A stretch of 50,189 bases of DNA from Streptosporangiales bacterium (GTDB lineage: Bacteria; Actinomycetota; Actinomycetes; Streptosporangiales; WHSR01). The position numbers were made by a program, and so were the translations under genes. The first letter of the stretch is position 1. Every line of letters begins with the position of its first letter. Below, one piece after another: positions 42,204-49,666 of this stretch. The stretch is from the NCBI GenBank assembly GCA_009379995.1, contig WHSR01000029.1, positions 1 through 50,189 on the forward strand, read 5' to 3'. The notes beneath the pieces were generated by a model, which worked only from the letters and a program-made list of their open reading frames with translations, did not search any database and had not been told where the DNA came from.

Positions 42204-43150
42204 CCCTTCTCTCCGACCTGGCCGAGTCCGAGGTTGTCGCCTCGGAGGCGTCGCTGCGCCGCTTCCTGCACGGCCTGCCCGGCGTCGACGAGGTAGGTGC
42301 ACAGGAACGGGCCGCCGCGCTGTCCACCCGGTCGATCAAGAAGTCGGCCAAGGAGTACGCGCTGGACCTCGCCATCCGGATGGTCGACCTGACCACCCTG
42401 GAAGGGGCGGACACGCCCGGCAAGGTGCGAGCCCTCTGCGCCAAGGCGCTGCGGCCCGACCCGACCGACCCCTCGGCGCCGCCGGTTGCCGCGGTATGTG
42501 TCTACTCCGATCGCGTGCCGGACGCCAAGGAGCACCTCACCGGTTCACAGGTCAAGATCGCCTCGGTGGCGACGGCGTTCCCGTCCGGGCGCTCGCCGCT
42601 CTCGGTGAAGCTGACCGAGACCCGCGAGGCGGTGGCCGCGGGCGCCGACGAGGTCGACATGGTGATCGACCGGGGCGCGTTCCTCGCCGGGCGGTACGGC
42701 CAGGTGTACGAGGAGATCGCCGCCATCAAACAGGCCGCCGAGCCGGCCCACCTCAAGGTGATCCTGGAGACCGGCGAGCTCGCCACCTACGACAACGTAC
42801 GGCGCGCCTCGTGGCTGGCGATGCTCGCCGGCGCCGACTTCGTCAAGACCTCGACCGGCAAGGTACAACCGGCCGCCACCCTGCCGGTGACGCTGGTGAT
42901 GCTGGAGGCGGTCCGCGACTTCCGGGCGGCGGCCGGCCGGCAGGTCGGGGTGAAGCCCGCTGGCGGTATCCGCACGTCCAAGGACGCGATCCGCTACCTG
43001 GTGTGCGTGAACGAGACCGCCGGCCCGGACTGGCTGTCCCCTGACAGTTTCCGCATCGGCGCGTCCACCCTGCTCAACGACCTGCTGATGCAGCGGCAGA
43101 AGCTCAAGACCGGCGTGTACGCAGGTCCCGACTACTTCACGTTGGACTGA
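42200..43150 (+). CDS. deoC: Deoxyribose-phosphate aldolase
   Basis: A 316-residue class I aldolase of the actinobacterial long type. MVDLTTLEGADTPGKVRALC near the start, VCVYSDRVPDAKEHL, KIASVATAFPSGRSPLSVKLTETREAVAAGADEVDMVIDRGAFL, ILETGELATYDNVRRAS, FVKTSTGK with the Schiff-base Lys, and VGVKPAGGIRTSKDA with the assisting Lys. It cleaves deoxyribose-5-phosphate to glyceraldehyde-3-phosphate and acetaldehyde, following PNP and the phosphosugar mutase upstream. GTG 42200. The preceding reading frame overlaps it in another frame. Confidence 0.93.
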   Translation: MTLLSDLAESEVVASEASLRRFLHGLPGVDEVGAQERAAALSTRSIKKSAKEYALDLAIRMVDLTTLEGADTPGKVRALCAKALRPDPTDPSAPPVAAVCVYSDRVPDAKEHLTGSQVKIASVATAFPSGRSPLSVKLTETREAVAAGADEVDMVIDRGAFLAGRYGQVYEEIAAIKQAAEPAHLKVILETGELATYDNVRRASWLAMLAGADFVKTSTGKVQPAATLPVTLVMLEAVRDFRAAAGRQVGVKPAGGIRTSKDAIRYLVCVNETAGPDWLSPDSFRIGASTLLNDLLMQRQKLKTGVYAGPDYFTLD

Positions 43151-43532
43151 TCCACAGGACTAGGTCATCTGGGGCCCGGTTCGGAGCTATGGGTTGACCT
43201 GCACGTCTGGTTGACGTCCTCTGCCGACGTTTCCGGCTTCTTGTCAGTGTCGTGTGCCCTCAGTGTGCCCACCCGGTGCATCTGCACACGTGAACCCTTG
43301 ACCCTCTCGATGCGAACGAGGCACTCGGTCGGCACCCCCTTGCTATTGGATGGCGCGGCCATCCGCAACCCGTGGACGCGGAAAACCAGCCCGTTGCCGG
43401 CCCGGTCCTTCACCGTTGCCGGCCCCGCGTTCACCGTCTCCGGCCGCGGCGGGGCTCCCGGGCAGCCTCCTGGGCGATGATGGTCGCCCTGCCGCCGGTC
43501 AGCGACGGGGCGACCAGCTCGCCTTCATCTCA
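43151..43532. other. Gap between deoC and cluster D, no confident gene
   Basis: About 380 bases. A minus-strand frame at 43165-43434 (GTG start behind GGAG, 89 codons, including NGLVFRVHGLRMAAPSNSKG and VRIERVKGSRVQMHRVG) has weak coding character in its first half only. Another minus-strand stretch near 43440-43525 reads ELVAPSLTGGRATIIAQEAA and could be a gene tail. Neither matches a family I know. This is the boundary between core chromosome and the cluster D island. Confidence 0.3.
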
Positions 43533-44585
43533 TCAGCCGGCGCCCGCGGCCTTGGCGATCTCGTTGGTGTAGGCCTGCTGCCAGTCATCCGGTACGGTCG
43601 TGCCGCCCTTCCTCATGAAGTCGATGAGCTTTTCCATTCCGCCCTTGGACATGGCGAGGCGGGTCGGCCAGACTTCACCCTTGTACAGGTCCTGGAAAGC
43701 GTCATGGAATATTCCGTCCGGGACCTGTGGGAAGTACTGCTCGTGCAGTAGTTTCTCGGCTTCATCGGGTGACTTGTACATGAAGTCCTGCGCCTTGATG
43801 AGTGCCCTGGAAAAGCCGACGAATGCTTTCTTGTTGTTCTTCAGGTTTTCCTCGGTCGTCTGCACGCTGTTATCCAGCGTACCGTCCAGGGGCTGATATT
43901 CTCCTTGGGCCAGGTCGATGAGGATACGTCCATAGCCACTATATACGGCCTGGGCCGGGAAGGGCTGGCCGATGTTGATCGCGTCCACCCGCCCCTGTTT
44001 GAGGCTGCCGAGCATTCCGTTGGCATCGTTCAGCGTCACGAAGGTCGACTTGTCCGGATCGGCTCCCACCGAGGACAGCAGGTAGCGAAACACCTGAGCG
44101 TTCTCGCCGTGCGGGCTGATAACTCCAAGCGTTCTACCCTCGAGAACCTTGATCTTCTCCTCGATCGGCATATCCTCCCGCAGACCCAGCTGCTTCCAGA
44201 GGCCCGTACGGACAACGATCGGGAGTGAAACCTGCTGGGACAGCGGCGCGAACGCCACCATGCGCTTGCCCTTCTCCAGCGCGGTGACCGCGTGTTGGGT
44301 GGCGTCGGCACTCGCCTGCGCGCTCCCGCCGATCACCGCCGAGACCGCGCTCGAGCCCCCCGGCGCGTCCACGAATTCTACCTGGACGCCCTCCTGCTTG
44401 AAGTAACCTTTCTCCTTCGCCACATACATCGTGGCGTAGCCGAGCGACTTGAGCGACTGAACGATGGTGAGCTTGGTCTTGCCCTCGCCGGTCTTGCTGA
44501 AAGTTTCTCCTCCGCCGCAGGCAGCCAGCGCGACGACCAGTATGGCGAGCAGGGTTACCGGCCTCGGGTGTCGCCTCTTTTTCAT
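43533..44585 (-). CDS. ABC transporter substrate-binding lipoprotein (cluster D)
   Basis: About 350 residues. ATG 44585 (MKKRRHPRPVTLL) opens a lipoprotein signal ending LVVALAAC (Cys23) GGG. The mature protein is NMT1/SsuA-like: LTIVQSLKSLGYATMYVAKEKGYFKQEGVQVEFVDAPGGSSAVSAVIGGSAQASADATQHAV, then a second lobe with LNDANGMLGSLKQGRVDAINIGQPFPAQA. The 'GYF..EG..VE' pattern is typical of NitT/TauT-type receptors. Last gene of the cluster D operon, 64 bp after the CxxC protein. Ligand probably the aromatic or related acid attacked by the Rieske oxygenase. Confidence 0.92.
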   Translation of the reverse strand: MKKRRHPRPVTLLAILVVALAACGGGETFSKTGEGKTKLTIVQSLKSLGYATMYVAKEKGYFKQEGVQVEFVDAPGGSSAVSAVIGGSAQASADATQHAVTALEKGKRMVAFAPLSQQVSLPIVVRTGLWKQLGLREDMPIEEKIKVLEGRTLGVISPHGENAQVFRYLLSSVGADPDKSTFVTLNDANGMLGSLKQGRVDAINIGQPFPAQAVYSGYGRILIDLAQGEYQPLDGTLDNSVQTTEENLKNNKKAFVGFSRALIKAQDFMYKSPDEAEKLLHEQYFPQVPDGIFHDAFQDLYKGEVWPTRLAMSKGGMEKLIDFMRKGGTTVPDDWQQAYTNEIAKAAGAG

Positions 44586-44649
44586 CTGATACTCACTCTC
44601 TAGGTGCATAGCGAAGAGCCGAGCTTCGTCGTCGGTGCGGTGCGGCGGG

Positions 44650-44832
44650 TCAGGCTTCGGCCAGCTCCGGAGCGGTGACCACCTTCTCCTCGACGATTTC
44701 GCCCTGCCATCCGCAGGAGACGCACCACGCGAAGTAGTTTGTACTCCAGCCGCGCCAGTATTCGTTGACGAAACTGCGTGGGTCATCGAGCGTCCTGCCG
44801 CATCGGGGGCACATCCACTCACCGATCGTCAT
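44650..44832 (-). CDS. 60-residue CxxC-CxxC protein (rubredoxin-like knuckles or zinc ribbon)
   Basis: Sixty residues with a strong GGAGGG site before ATG 44832. Two knuckles, MCPRCGRTL (Cys8, Cys11) and WCVSCGWQG (Cys37, Cys40), 26 residues apart, both CxxCG; aromatic residues (Tyr25, Trp26, Trp29, Tyr33, Phe34, Trp36) fill the middle. Rubredoxins use two CxxCG knuckles about 30 residues apart to hold one iron; zinc ribbons use the same layout for zinc. It lies inside the ABC/Rieske operon, where no ferredoxin or reductase gene is present, so an electron-carrier role is possible; a structural zinc protein is equally plausible. Confidence 0.75.
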   Translation of the reverse strand: MTIGEWMCPRCGRTLDDPRSFVNEYWRGWSTNYFAWCVSCGWQGEIVEEKVVTAPELAEA

Positions 44833-44865
44833 GGGTAACCCTCCGCTGCGGTCGACGTGCAATCC

Positions 44866-45729
44866 TCACAAAGCACTGCTTGCCTCATCCCATTTCAGGG
44901 CATGAGCCTGGGTAAGTACGATAATGCGGTCCACCGCGACAGCGACGAACATGAGGGTGAAGATCGCAGTGAAAACGCCTGTGGTGTCGAACTGAGCCGC
45001 GGAGTCGGTGACGATGAACCCGATTCCTCGTTTGGACGCGATGATCTCACCGATCGTGGCGCCCATCAGGGCCAGCGGGAAGGACACCCGCAATCCGTTG
45101 AACACCCAGACGAGGGCGGAGGGCAGGACGACCTTCCGGGCTATCTCCCTCTTGTTCGCATTCATCAGCCGTAGCGAGTCCACCAGACCCTGGTCCACGT
45201 CGCGGGCCCCGCTCCATGTGTTGTAGAAGATGAGAAACACTACGAAGACGGCGGCCATTACGATCTTCATCTTGATGGCTATGCCGAACCAGATTACGAA
45301 CAGTGGCCCCAGGGTCACCTTGGGGAGAGCGTAGAGGGCGTTGATGTATGGGGCACATACCTTCGACGCCGCGTCGTTGAAGGAGAGCGCCAGGCCCAGC
45401 GAGATGCCGATGACAGCGCCTATAGCGAATCCGACGACTGACTCCATGAGCGTCACCGCCAGGTTGCCCAGCAGAAAGCCGTCGGTAAGCCACTCCAGGA
45501 AACGATCGAAAATCAACGACGGCATGGACGCGGCGAACGGATCGACGAAGGTGCGCGAGCTGATCTCCCAGGCGCCCAGTATCGCGACCAGGACGAGCAG
45601 ACGCGACGCTATGATCTGCCCCCTCTTGCGCCGACGACCGGCCTTCTCCTGCGCCAGCAGTGCGGCGCCGCTCGCGTCCTCGGCCTCCTGTCCCGACCAT
45701 ACGTGCACATCGGCGTTCTGCAGTGTCAC
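44866..45729 (-). CDS. ABC transporter permease (cluster D, NitT/TauT family)
   Basis: A 287-residue permease with about six helices: LLVLVAILGAWEISSRTFVD, the entry motif SMPSLIFDRFLEWL, LMESVVGFAIGAVIGISLGLAL, ALYALPKVTLGPLFVIWFGIAIK, EAA loop SLRLMNANKREIARKVVLPSAL, LMGATIGEIIASKRGIGFI and a last helix. GTG 45729 overlaps the ATPase stop. Its middle aligns with the point where the truncated cluster A permease begins. It uses more A/T-ending codons than the core genes, hinting at transfer. Moves the ligand delivered by the lipoprotein. Confidence 0.92.
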   Translation of the reverse strand: MTLQNADVHVWSGQEAEDASGAALLAQEKAGRRRKRGQIIASRLLVLVAILGAWEISSRTFVDPFAASMPSLIFDRFLEWLTDGFLLGNLAVTLMESVVGFAIGAVIGISLGLALSFNDAASKVCAPYINALYALPKVTLGPLFVIWFGIAIKMKIVMAAVFVVFLIFYNTWSGARDVDQGLVDSLRLMNANKREIARKVVLPSALVWVFNGLRVSFPLALMGATIGEIIASKRGIGFIVTDSAAQFDTTGVFTAIFTLMFVAVAVDRIIVLTQAHALKWDEASSAL

Positions 45730-46610
45730 CTGGCCCTCCCAGACTCGAGCGCCGGAGCGGCCGCGCTGCGGCCATCCCCGTCACGCGGTTGGGCGCTCCC
45801 CGAGGCGGCCTCCAGGCTCTGCCAGAGCCTTTCCACATGGAGCGAGAACTCCGGGAGCCTTCTCAGCGCGACCACCCCCTCGTCCCGCGTCCGCCGATCA
45901 AGGTCTTCCAGCTGCTCGACATGGACGACCCGGGCCGGCCGGCCGGCCATCACCAGTACCGTGTCCGCGAGGGTGACCGCCTCCTCCAGGTCGTGCGTGA
46001 CGAGCACCACTGTCAGGTCGCGTTCCCGCTTCGCCAGCAGCCGCAGCAGATCCTGCTGGAGGTTGATCTTCAGTATCGCGTCGAGGCTGCCGAACGGCTC
46101 GTCCATCAACAGCGTCTCGGGGGAGTAGACGAGCGTCCGAGCCAACTGCACGCGCTTACGCATCCCACCGGAGAGCTGGTTCGGGAAGTGACGTTCGAAC
46201 CCCTGCAGCCCCACCTCGCGCAGCGCGTCCGCCGCTCTATCGAGCATCACGCGTCGGTCGAGGCCCTGGATCTCCAGCGGGAGCGACACGTTGGCCAACA
46301 CCCTCCGCCAGGGAAGCAGGGTGTCGTGCTGGGTCATGTAGCCAGCTCCGCAGTTGACCGAGGTGACCTCACTGCCCGCGTATCGCACGCTGCCCTTGGT
46401 GGGCTGCAGCAGGCCCGCGATCATGTTGAGCAGCGTCGTCTTCCCACATCCGCTCGGTCCGACGAGGGCGAGCACGCTACCCGCCGGTACGGAGAAGTTG
46501 GCGTCATCCACGGCCACCGTGAGCTGACCGTCGCGCACATAGGTCTTGGAGACGTGGTCGACCTCGATGAGTGGAGGTTGTGGGGCCGTGGACGAAACGT
46601 TCTCGGTCAT
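45726..46610 (-). CDS. ABC transporter ATP-binding protein (cluster D, NitT/TauT family)
   Basis: A 294-residue ATPase: Walker A VGPSGCGKTTLLN, Q-loop YMTQHDTLLPWRRVLANV, signature LSGGMRKRVQLARTL, Walker B TLLMDEPFGSLDAI, H-loop VTHDLEEAVTLADTV. ATG 46610 (MTENVSS) is chosen: the coding frame upstream loses family similarity. The C-terminal 35 residues are an Ala/Arg/Asp-rich tail ending at the permease GTGA overlap. Energises the cluster D importer. Confidence 0.93.
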   Translation of the reverse strand: MTENVSSTAPQPPLIEVDHVSKTYVRDGQLTVAVDDANFSVPAGSVLALVGPSGCGKTTLLNMIAGLLQPTKGSVRYAGSEVTSVNCGAGYMTQHDTLLPWRRVLANVSLPLEIQGLDRRVMLDRAADALREVGLQGFERHFPNQLSGGMRKRVQLARTLVYSPETLLMDEPFGSLDAILKINLQQDLLRLLAKRERDLTVVLVTHDLEEAVTLADTVLVMAGRPARVVHVEQLEDLDRRTRDEGVVALRRLPEFSLHVERLWQSLEAASGSAQPRDGDGRSAAAPALESGRAR

Positions 46611-46638
46611 TCCACGATCCTTCCGCGGTGATACGGAC

Positions 46639-47898
46639 TTACCTGCGCTGGCCGGCACCAGCGGCGGCGGCGGTGCGAGGTAGCAGCTGGTGATGGAGAG
46701 AGACCTCTCGTCCCGTTCGGCCCGACTCGATGATCGCGAGACACACCTCGAGGGTTCCCTTTGCCCAGCGGCCGTCGTGCGACGGCAGGTCGGTATCGTC
46801 TTTCCACGCGTTGTAGAGGCAGTCCAGCTCGGCGGCCCGTTCCAGCGGGGCGCGCGCGACCGGCACCTCAAGCCATTCCCCGCTCCCGTACCGGAAGATG
46901 CCGTCCGGAGTCTGCCGGAGGTCGCCACGGGTTCCGCTTACCACTGTCAGGCCGTAGCAGGGATGCTTCTGCGACGAAGGATCACGATCCCCGCTTTTCA
47001 GCCATTGACCTGCCTGGTCCCCACCGAAACGCATGGAATTCTTGTATTGGGCCTCGGCGTCGGCCGACCCGAGCGCTGATATTCGTCGGCGGGCGGCGAG
47101 GTGCGTATCGGGCGAGCGTGGGTATCCGTTCTCACCGATGCCAAACGTGAGTTCGCTGCTGTCGAAGTGAGCGTAGCCGCTGAATACGATGTTGCCGACC
47201 GCCCCCGAGTCGAACGTCAGCAGCGCGACGAACCCGCCGTGCGTCGGATGGGCGGTATCTACCGAACTCGTGACCGCCCGGACGGAGACTGGACGGGCGG
47301 CGGCGAGCACTCGAACAATGTCGACGGAATGCGGTGCCTGTCGAAAGACGACGCCGCCACCGAGTCCGACGTCCAGCTCATCGGCCAGGCGTCCCCGGAA
47401 AAGCCAATCCGTGTAGTACCAGTTGTTGACCATGTAGACCTCGCCGATCACCCCATCGGCGATCAGATCCTCCATGGCCTGAATCGGGGCGTCGAAACTG
47501 TGCGTATGGCCGGCGAGCAGTCGGACACCGTTGGCCGCCGCCGCCGCGACCATCTCATCGCACTCCGCCAGGGTCAGGGCGAGTGGTTTCTCGACGATGA
47601 GCTCCTTGCCGTACGAGGCCGCGATGACCGCGTGCTCGCAGTGGAAGCGGTTGGGGCTCGCCACATAGACGGCATCAACACTCTTGCCGGACACCAACTC
47701 CTCGACGGTCTCGAATGCCGGGACGCCGTACCGGTGGGTGAACTGCGTCCGCGCCTCCGCCCGGATATCGCACCCCACAGCCAGGTCCAGCTGAGGGTGC
47801 CGCAGGATCTCCGGGACGATGTCGGTGCTCGCCGTGCCCAGACCGACTATCCCGACCCGCATCGGCCGGTCCCGCGTCGAGGTATTTCCATCACCCAT
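46639..47898 (-). CDS. Gfo/Idh/MocA-family dehydrogenase (cluster D)
   Basis: A 419-residue NAD(P)-dependent dehydrogenase: MRVGIVGLGTASTDIVPEIL, VDAVYVASPNRFHCEHAVIAAS, ELIVEKPLALTLAECDEMV (family EKP lysine), DVGLGGGVVFRQAPHSVDIVRVLA (catalytic-site region). In phthalate and related pathways a Gfo/Idh/MocA enzyme rearomatises the cis-dihydrodiol made by a Rieske oxygenase. Here it begins six bases after the Rieske stop, exactly that pairing. The C-terminus (about 40 residues) is Ala/Arg-rich. Product of the pair is therefore probably a catechol-like diol. Confidence 0.9.
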   Translation of the reverse strand: MGDGNTSTRDRPMRVGIVGLGTASTDIVPEILRHPQLDLAVGCDIRAEARTQFTHRYGVPAFETVEELVSGKSVDAVYVASPNRFHCEHAVIAASYGKELIVEKPLALTLAECDEMVAAAAANGVRLLAGHTHSFDAPIQAMEDLIADGVIGEVYMVNNWYYTDWLFRGRLADELDVGLGGGVVFRQAPHSVDIVRVLAAARPVSVRAVTSSVDTAHPTHGGFVALLTFDSGAVGNIVFSGYAHFDSSELTFGIGENGYPRSPDTHLAARRRISALGSADAEAQYKNSMRFGGDQAGQWLKSGDRDPSSQKHPCYGLTVVSGTRGDLRQTPDGIFRYGSGEWLEVPVARAPLERAAELDCLYNAWKDDTDLPSHDGRWAKGTLEVCLAIIESGRTGREVSLHHQLLPRTAAAAGAGQRR

Positions 47899-47904
47899 CC
47901 GGTG

Positions 47905-49161
47905 TCACCTGTCGGCCGTTTGCTCGGCGGCCAGGGCGAACAAATCGGCGATCTGCTCACTGATGGGGCTGTAACGCATGGTCGGCCCCCTGAGCACGTC
48001 CTGCCGTACCGATTCTGCCGATCGATAATAGAGGTGCTCCTCCTGCGGGAGTTCCACTATTCCGTCGGCGGGCGGCTCCCGCAGCACGCCCAACGGGTCC
48101 TTGCCGTCCTCCACCTTCGCCATCTCCGACTGGAGCAGTTGCCGGTACATGATGACGCCCTTATCCGAGGTACCCAGGTGCTCATCCGTCCGGTCGAAGA
48201 TGTCACCCTGGGTGACCCAGGCCATCATGTCCTGGCCCTCGACGGTGTCGAGAATGAGTTCTCCATCGGCGTCCTTATAGGGAACCTCGAAGACGGGAAT
48301 GCTTTCTTGCTGTGGAATCTCGACACCCTGCGGGCGGAAGCAGGAATACCACCAGATCATGGTGTGCGTGTCGTCCACGGGCACCCGGATCTGGAATCCA
48401 TATACTCCGGCACGACCCACCCGAAGGATGTTAGGAAATACCACCGGGTGCCCGACCCGCCATTCCTCGTCGTCCTCCGTGCGTCCCTCGACGACCCGGC
48501 GCTTGATAACACCGTACTCGAAGAGGTCGAAGCCGATGCGAAGGTGCCGCTGAGCGATCCCGCTGGTGACCGGCTCACCCTTCTGCGCGAAGACGTAATC
48601 GCCGAAGTACCCATGCAACCATTCCAGATGCACGGGATCCAGTGAATTCTCCATGATCTGGAGCCAGTTGACCGGAAGCAGAGTCCAACCGACCTGACGG
48701 ATACTGTCCGGCCATACATAGAGATCGAACGGGGGAAGCACCGGCACGGGGTCGAGCCCCATGTAGGCGAAGAGCAGGCCACCGAGTTCCCGTACCGGGT
48801 ACGCGCGCGCGGTGATGCGCTCCCTGAAGGTACTGTCCTCGGGCTCCGCCGGCTGCTCGAGGCACGCGCCGGACGCCGAGAACTTCCACCCGTGGTACGG
48901 GCATCGGAGACCGTCCGGTTCCGGGATGCCGTAGGCCAGGGACGCCCCGCGGTGGGGACACCGTTCGGCGATCAATCCATAGCCGCCCCCGCCGTCCTTG
49001 AAGAGGACGAGGTTCTCGCCGAGCACCCGCACCCGCCGAACAGACCTGGACCGCATGTCCTCCACGGCGGCGATCGGCTGCCAATAGCAACGCAGGAGGT
49101 TCCCCATCGGCGTGCCTGGTCCAACGCTGGTCAGACGCTTGTTGATGTCCGCTTTGAGCAC
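47905..49161 (-). CDS. Rieske non-heme iron oxygenase, alpha subunit (phthalate-dioxygenase-like)
   Basis: About 418 residues from GTG 49161, which has a GAGGAGG box. The Rieske cluster ligands are Cys68/His70 (ERCPHRGASL) and Cys87/His90 (RCPYHGWKFS). The catalytic iron motif WLQIMENSLDPVHLEWLHG supplies Asp175 bridging, His178 and His183. The length, lack of a beta subunit nearby and the start (TPMGNLLRCYWQPIA) are those of the phthalate 4,5-dioxygenase-like homo-oligomeric group, which includes O-demethylases and dioxygenases. First gene of the cluster D operon; no reductase or ferredoxin is encoded here, so electrons come from elsewhere or through the CxxC protein. Confidence 0.92.
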   Translation of the reverse strand: MLKADINKRLTSVGPGTPMGNLLRCYWQPIAAVEDMRSRSVRRVRVLGENLVLFKDGGGGYGLIAERCPHRGASLAYGIPEPDGLRCPYHGWKFSASGACLEQPAEPEDSTFRERITARAYPVRELGGLLFAYMGLDPVPVLPPFDLYVWPDSIRQVGWTLLPVNWLQIMENSLDPVHLEWLHGYFGDYVFAQKGEPVTSGIAQRHLRIGFDLFEYGVIKRRVVEGRTEDDEEWRVGHPVVFPNILRVGRAGVYGFQIRVPVDDTHTMIWWYSCFRPQGVEIPQQESIPVFEVPYKDADGELILDTVEGQDMMAWVTQGDIFDRTDEHLGTSDKGVIMYRQLLQSEMAKVEDGKDPLGVLREPPADGIVELPQEEHLYYRSAESVRQDVLRGPTMRYSPISEQIADLFALAAEQTADR

Positions 49162-49315
49162 CTTCAACCTCCTCAGGCAGGTCTGCCACAGGCTATAGGA
49201 TGTATTAATGCCGTTCAAGGCACGACCGCCGTGGCTACTTATCCCGCTCCCGGCAAGACCGACCATGCCGGGATGCCGGTGACTGTCGGCTGCACTCCAC
49301 CTCGTGGCGGCACAC
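49162..49315. other. Upstream region of cluster D
   Basis: About 150 bases before the Rieske start. An AT-richer patch (GGATGTATTAATGCCG, 49199-49214) could hold the operon promoter reading leftward. No LacI-type site like those of clusters B and C is present, so cluster D seems to be regulated differently. Confidence 0.35.
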
Positions 49316-49606
49316 CGACGGGGGCTGGTGCTCACCTATGTCGCCCTTCCCGACCCGCGACCCCACGAGGCGACCGCCACCATTGAGCCGACACGCCTCG
49401 CCGTGGTCGGCCGCCCGCTCTCACCCAGCCCTGCCAGTCTGGATTTCACCGCTGTCGCAACGCACGCCTGCCGGCACTTGGCCCTGCTCCTCGACACCGA
49501 TCCGGTGGCGGCGCGGGCCGCGCACGAGGAGCCGGAGCTGTGGATGCTGCTCGCCGACCTGTCGGCCGCGCCTGCTGGCGCCCTGTCAGCGGACTGCCAG
49601 CAGTAG
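49316..49606 (+). pseudogene. 3' gene fragment of unknown family
   Basis: A plus-strand frame with strong G/C-ending codon use encodes VLTYVALPDPRPHEATATIE, then DFTAVATHACRHLALLLDTDPVAARAAHEEPELWMLLADL, ending at TAG 49604-49606. There is no ribosome site and no domain I recognise. It looks like the C-terminal part of a larger protein, and its last bases overlap the methyltransferase remnant on the other strand. Confidence 0.32.
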
Positions 49607-49666
49607 GCGGCGGTCGAGGTCCTGCCAGATGGTGTCGACCTCGCGGAACCCGGCTTGGTAGGCGCA
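49586..49666 (-). pseudogene. 3' remnant of a SAM-dependent methyltransferase
   Basis: Minus-strand codons from about 49666 to TGA 49586-49588 read YQAGFREVDTIWQDLDRR and LLLAVR. The ending 'AGF.EVD..W...... .LLAVR' is typical of class I SAM-dependent methyltransferases. An in-frame TGA lies immediately upstream, so only about 26 residues remain. Assignment from a short stretch. Confidence 0.4.

Noticed and set aside
43165..43434. An 89-residue minus-strand protein downstream of deoC
   Set aside because: Codon bias fades in its second half and no family is recognisable; kept only as a note in the gap entry.
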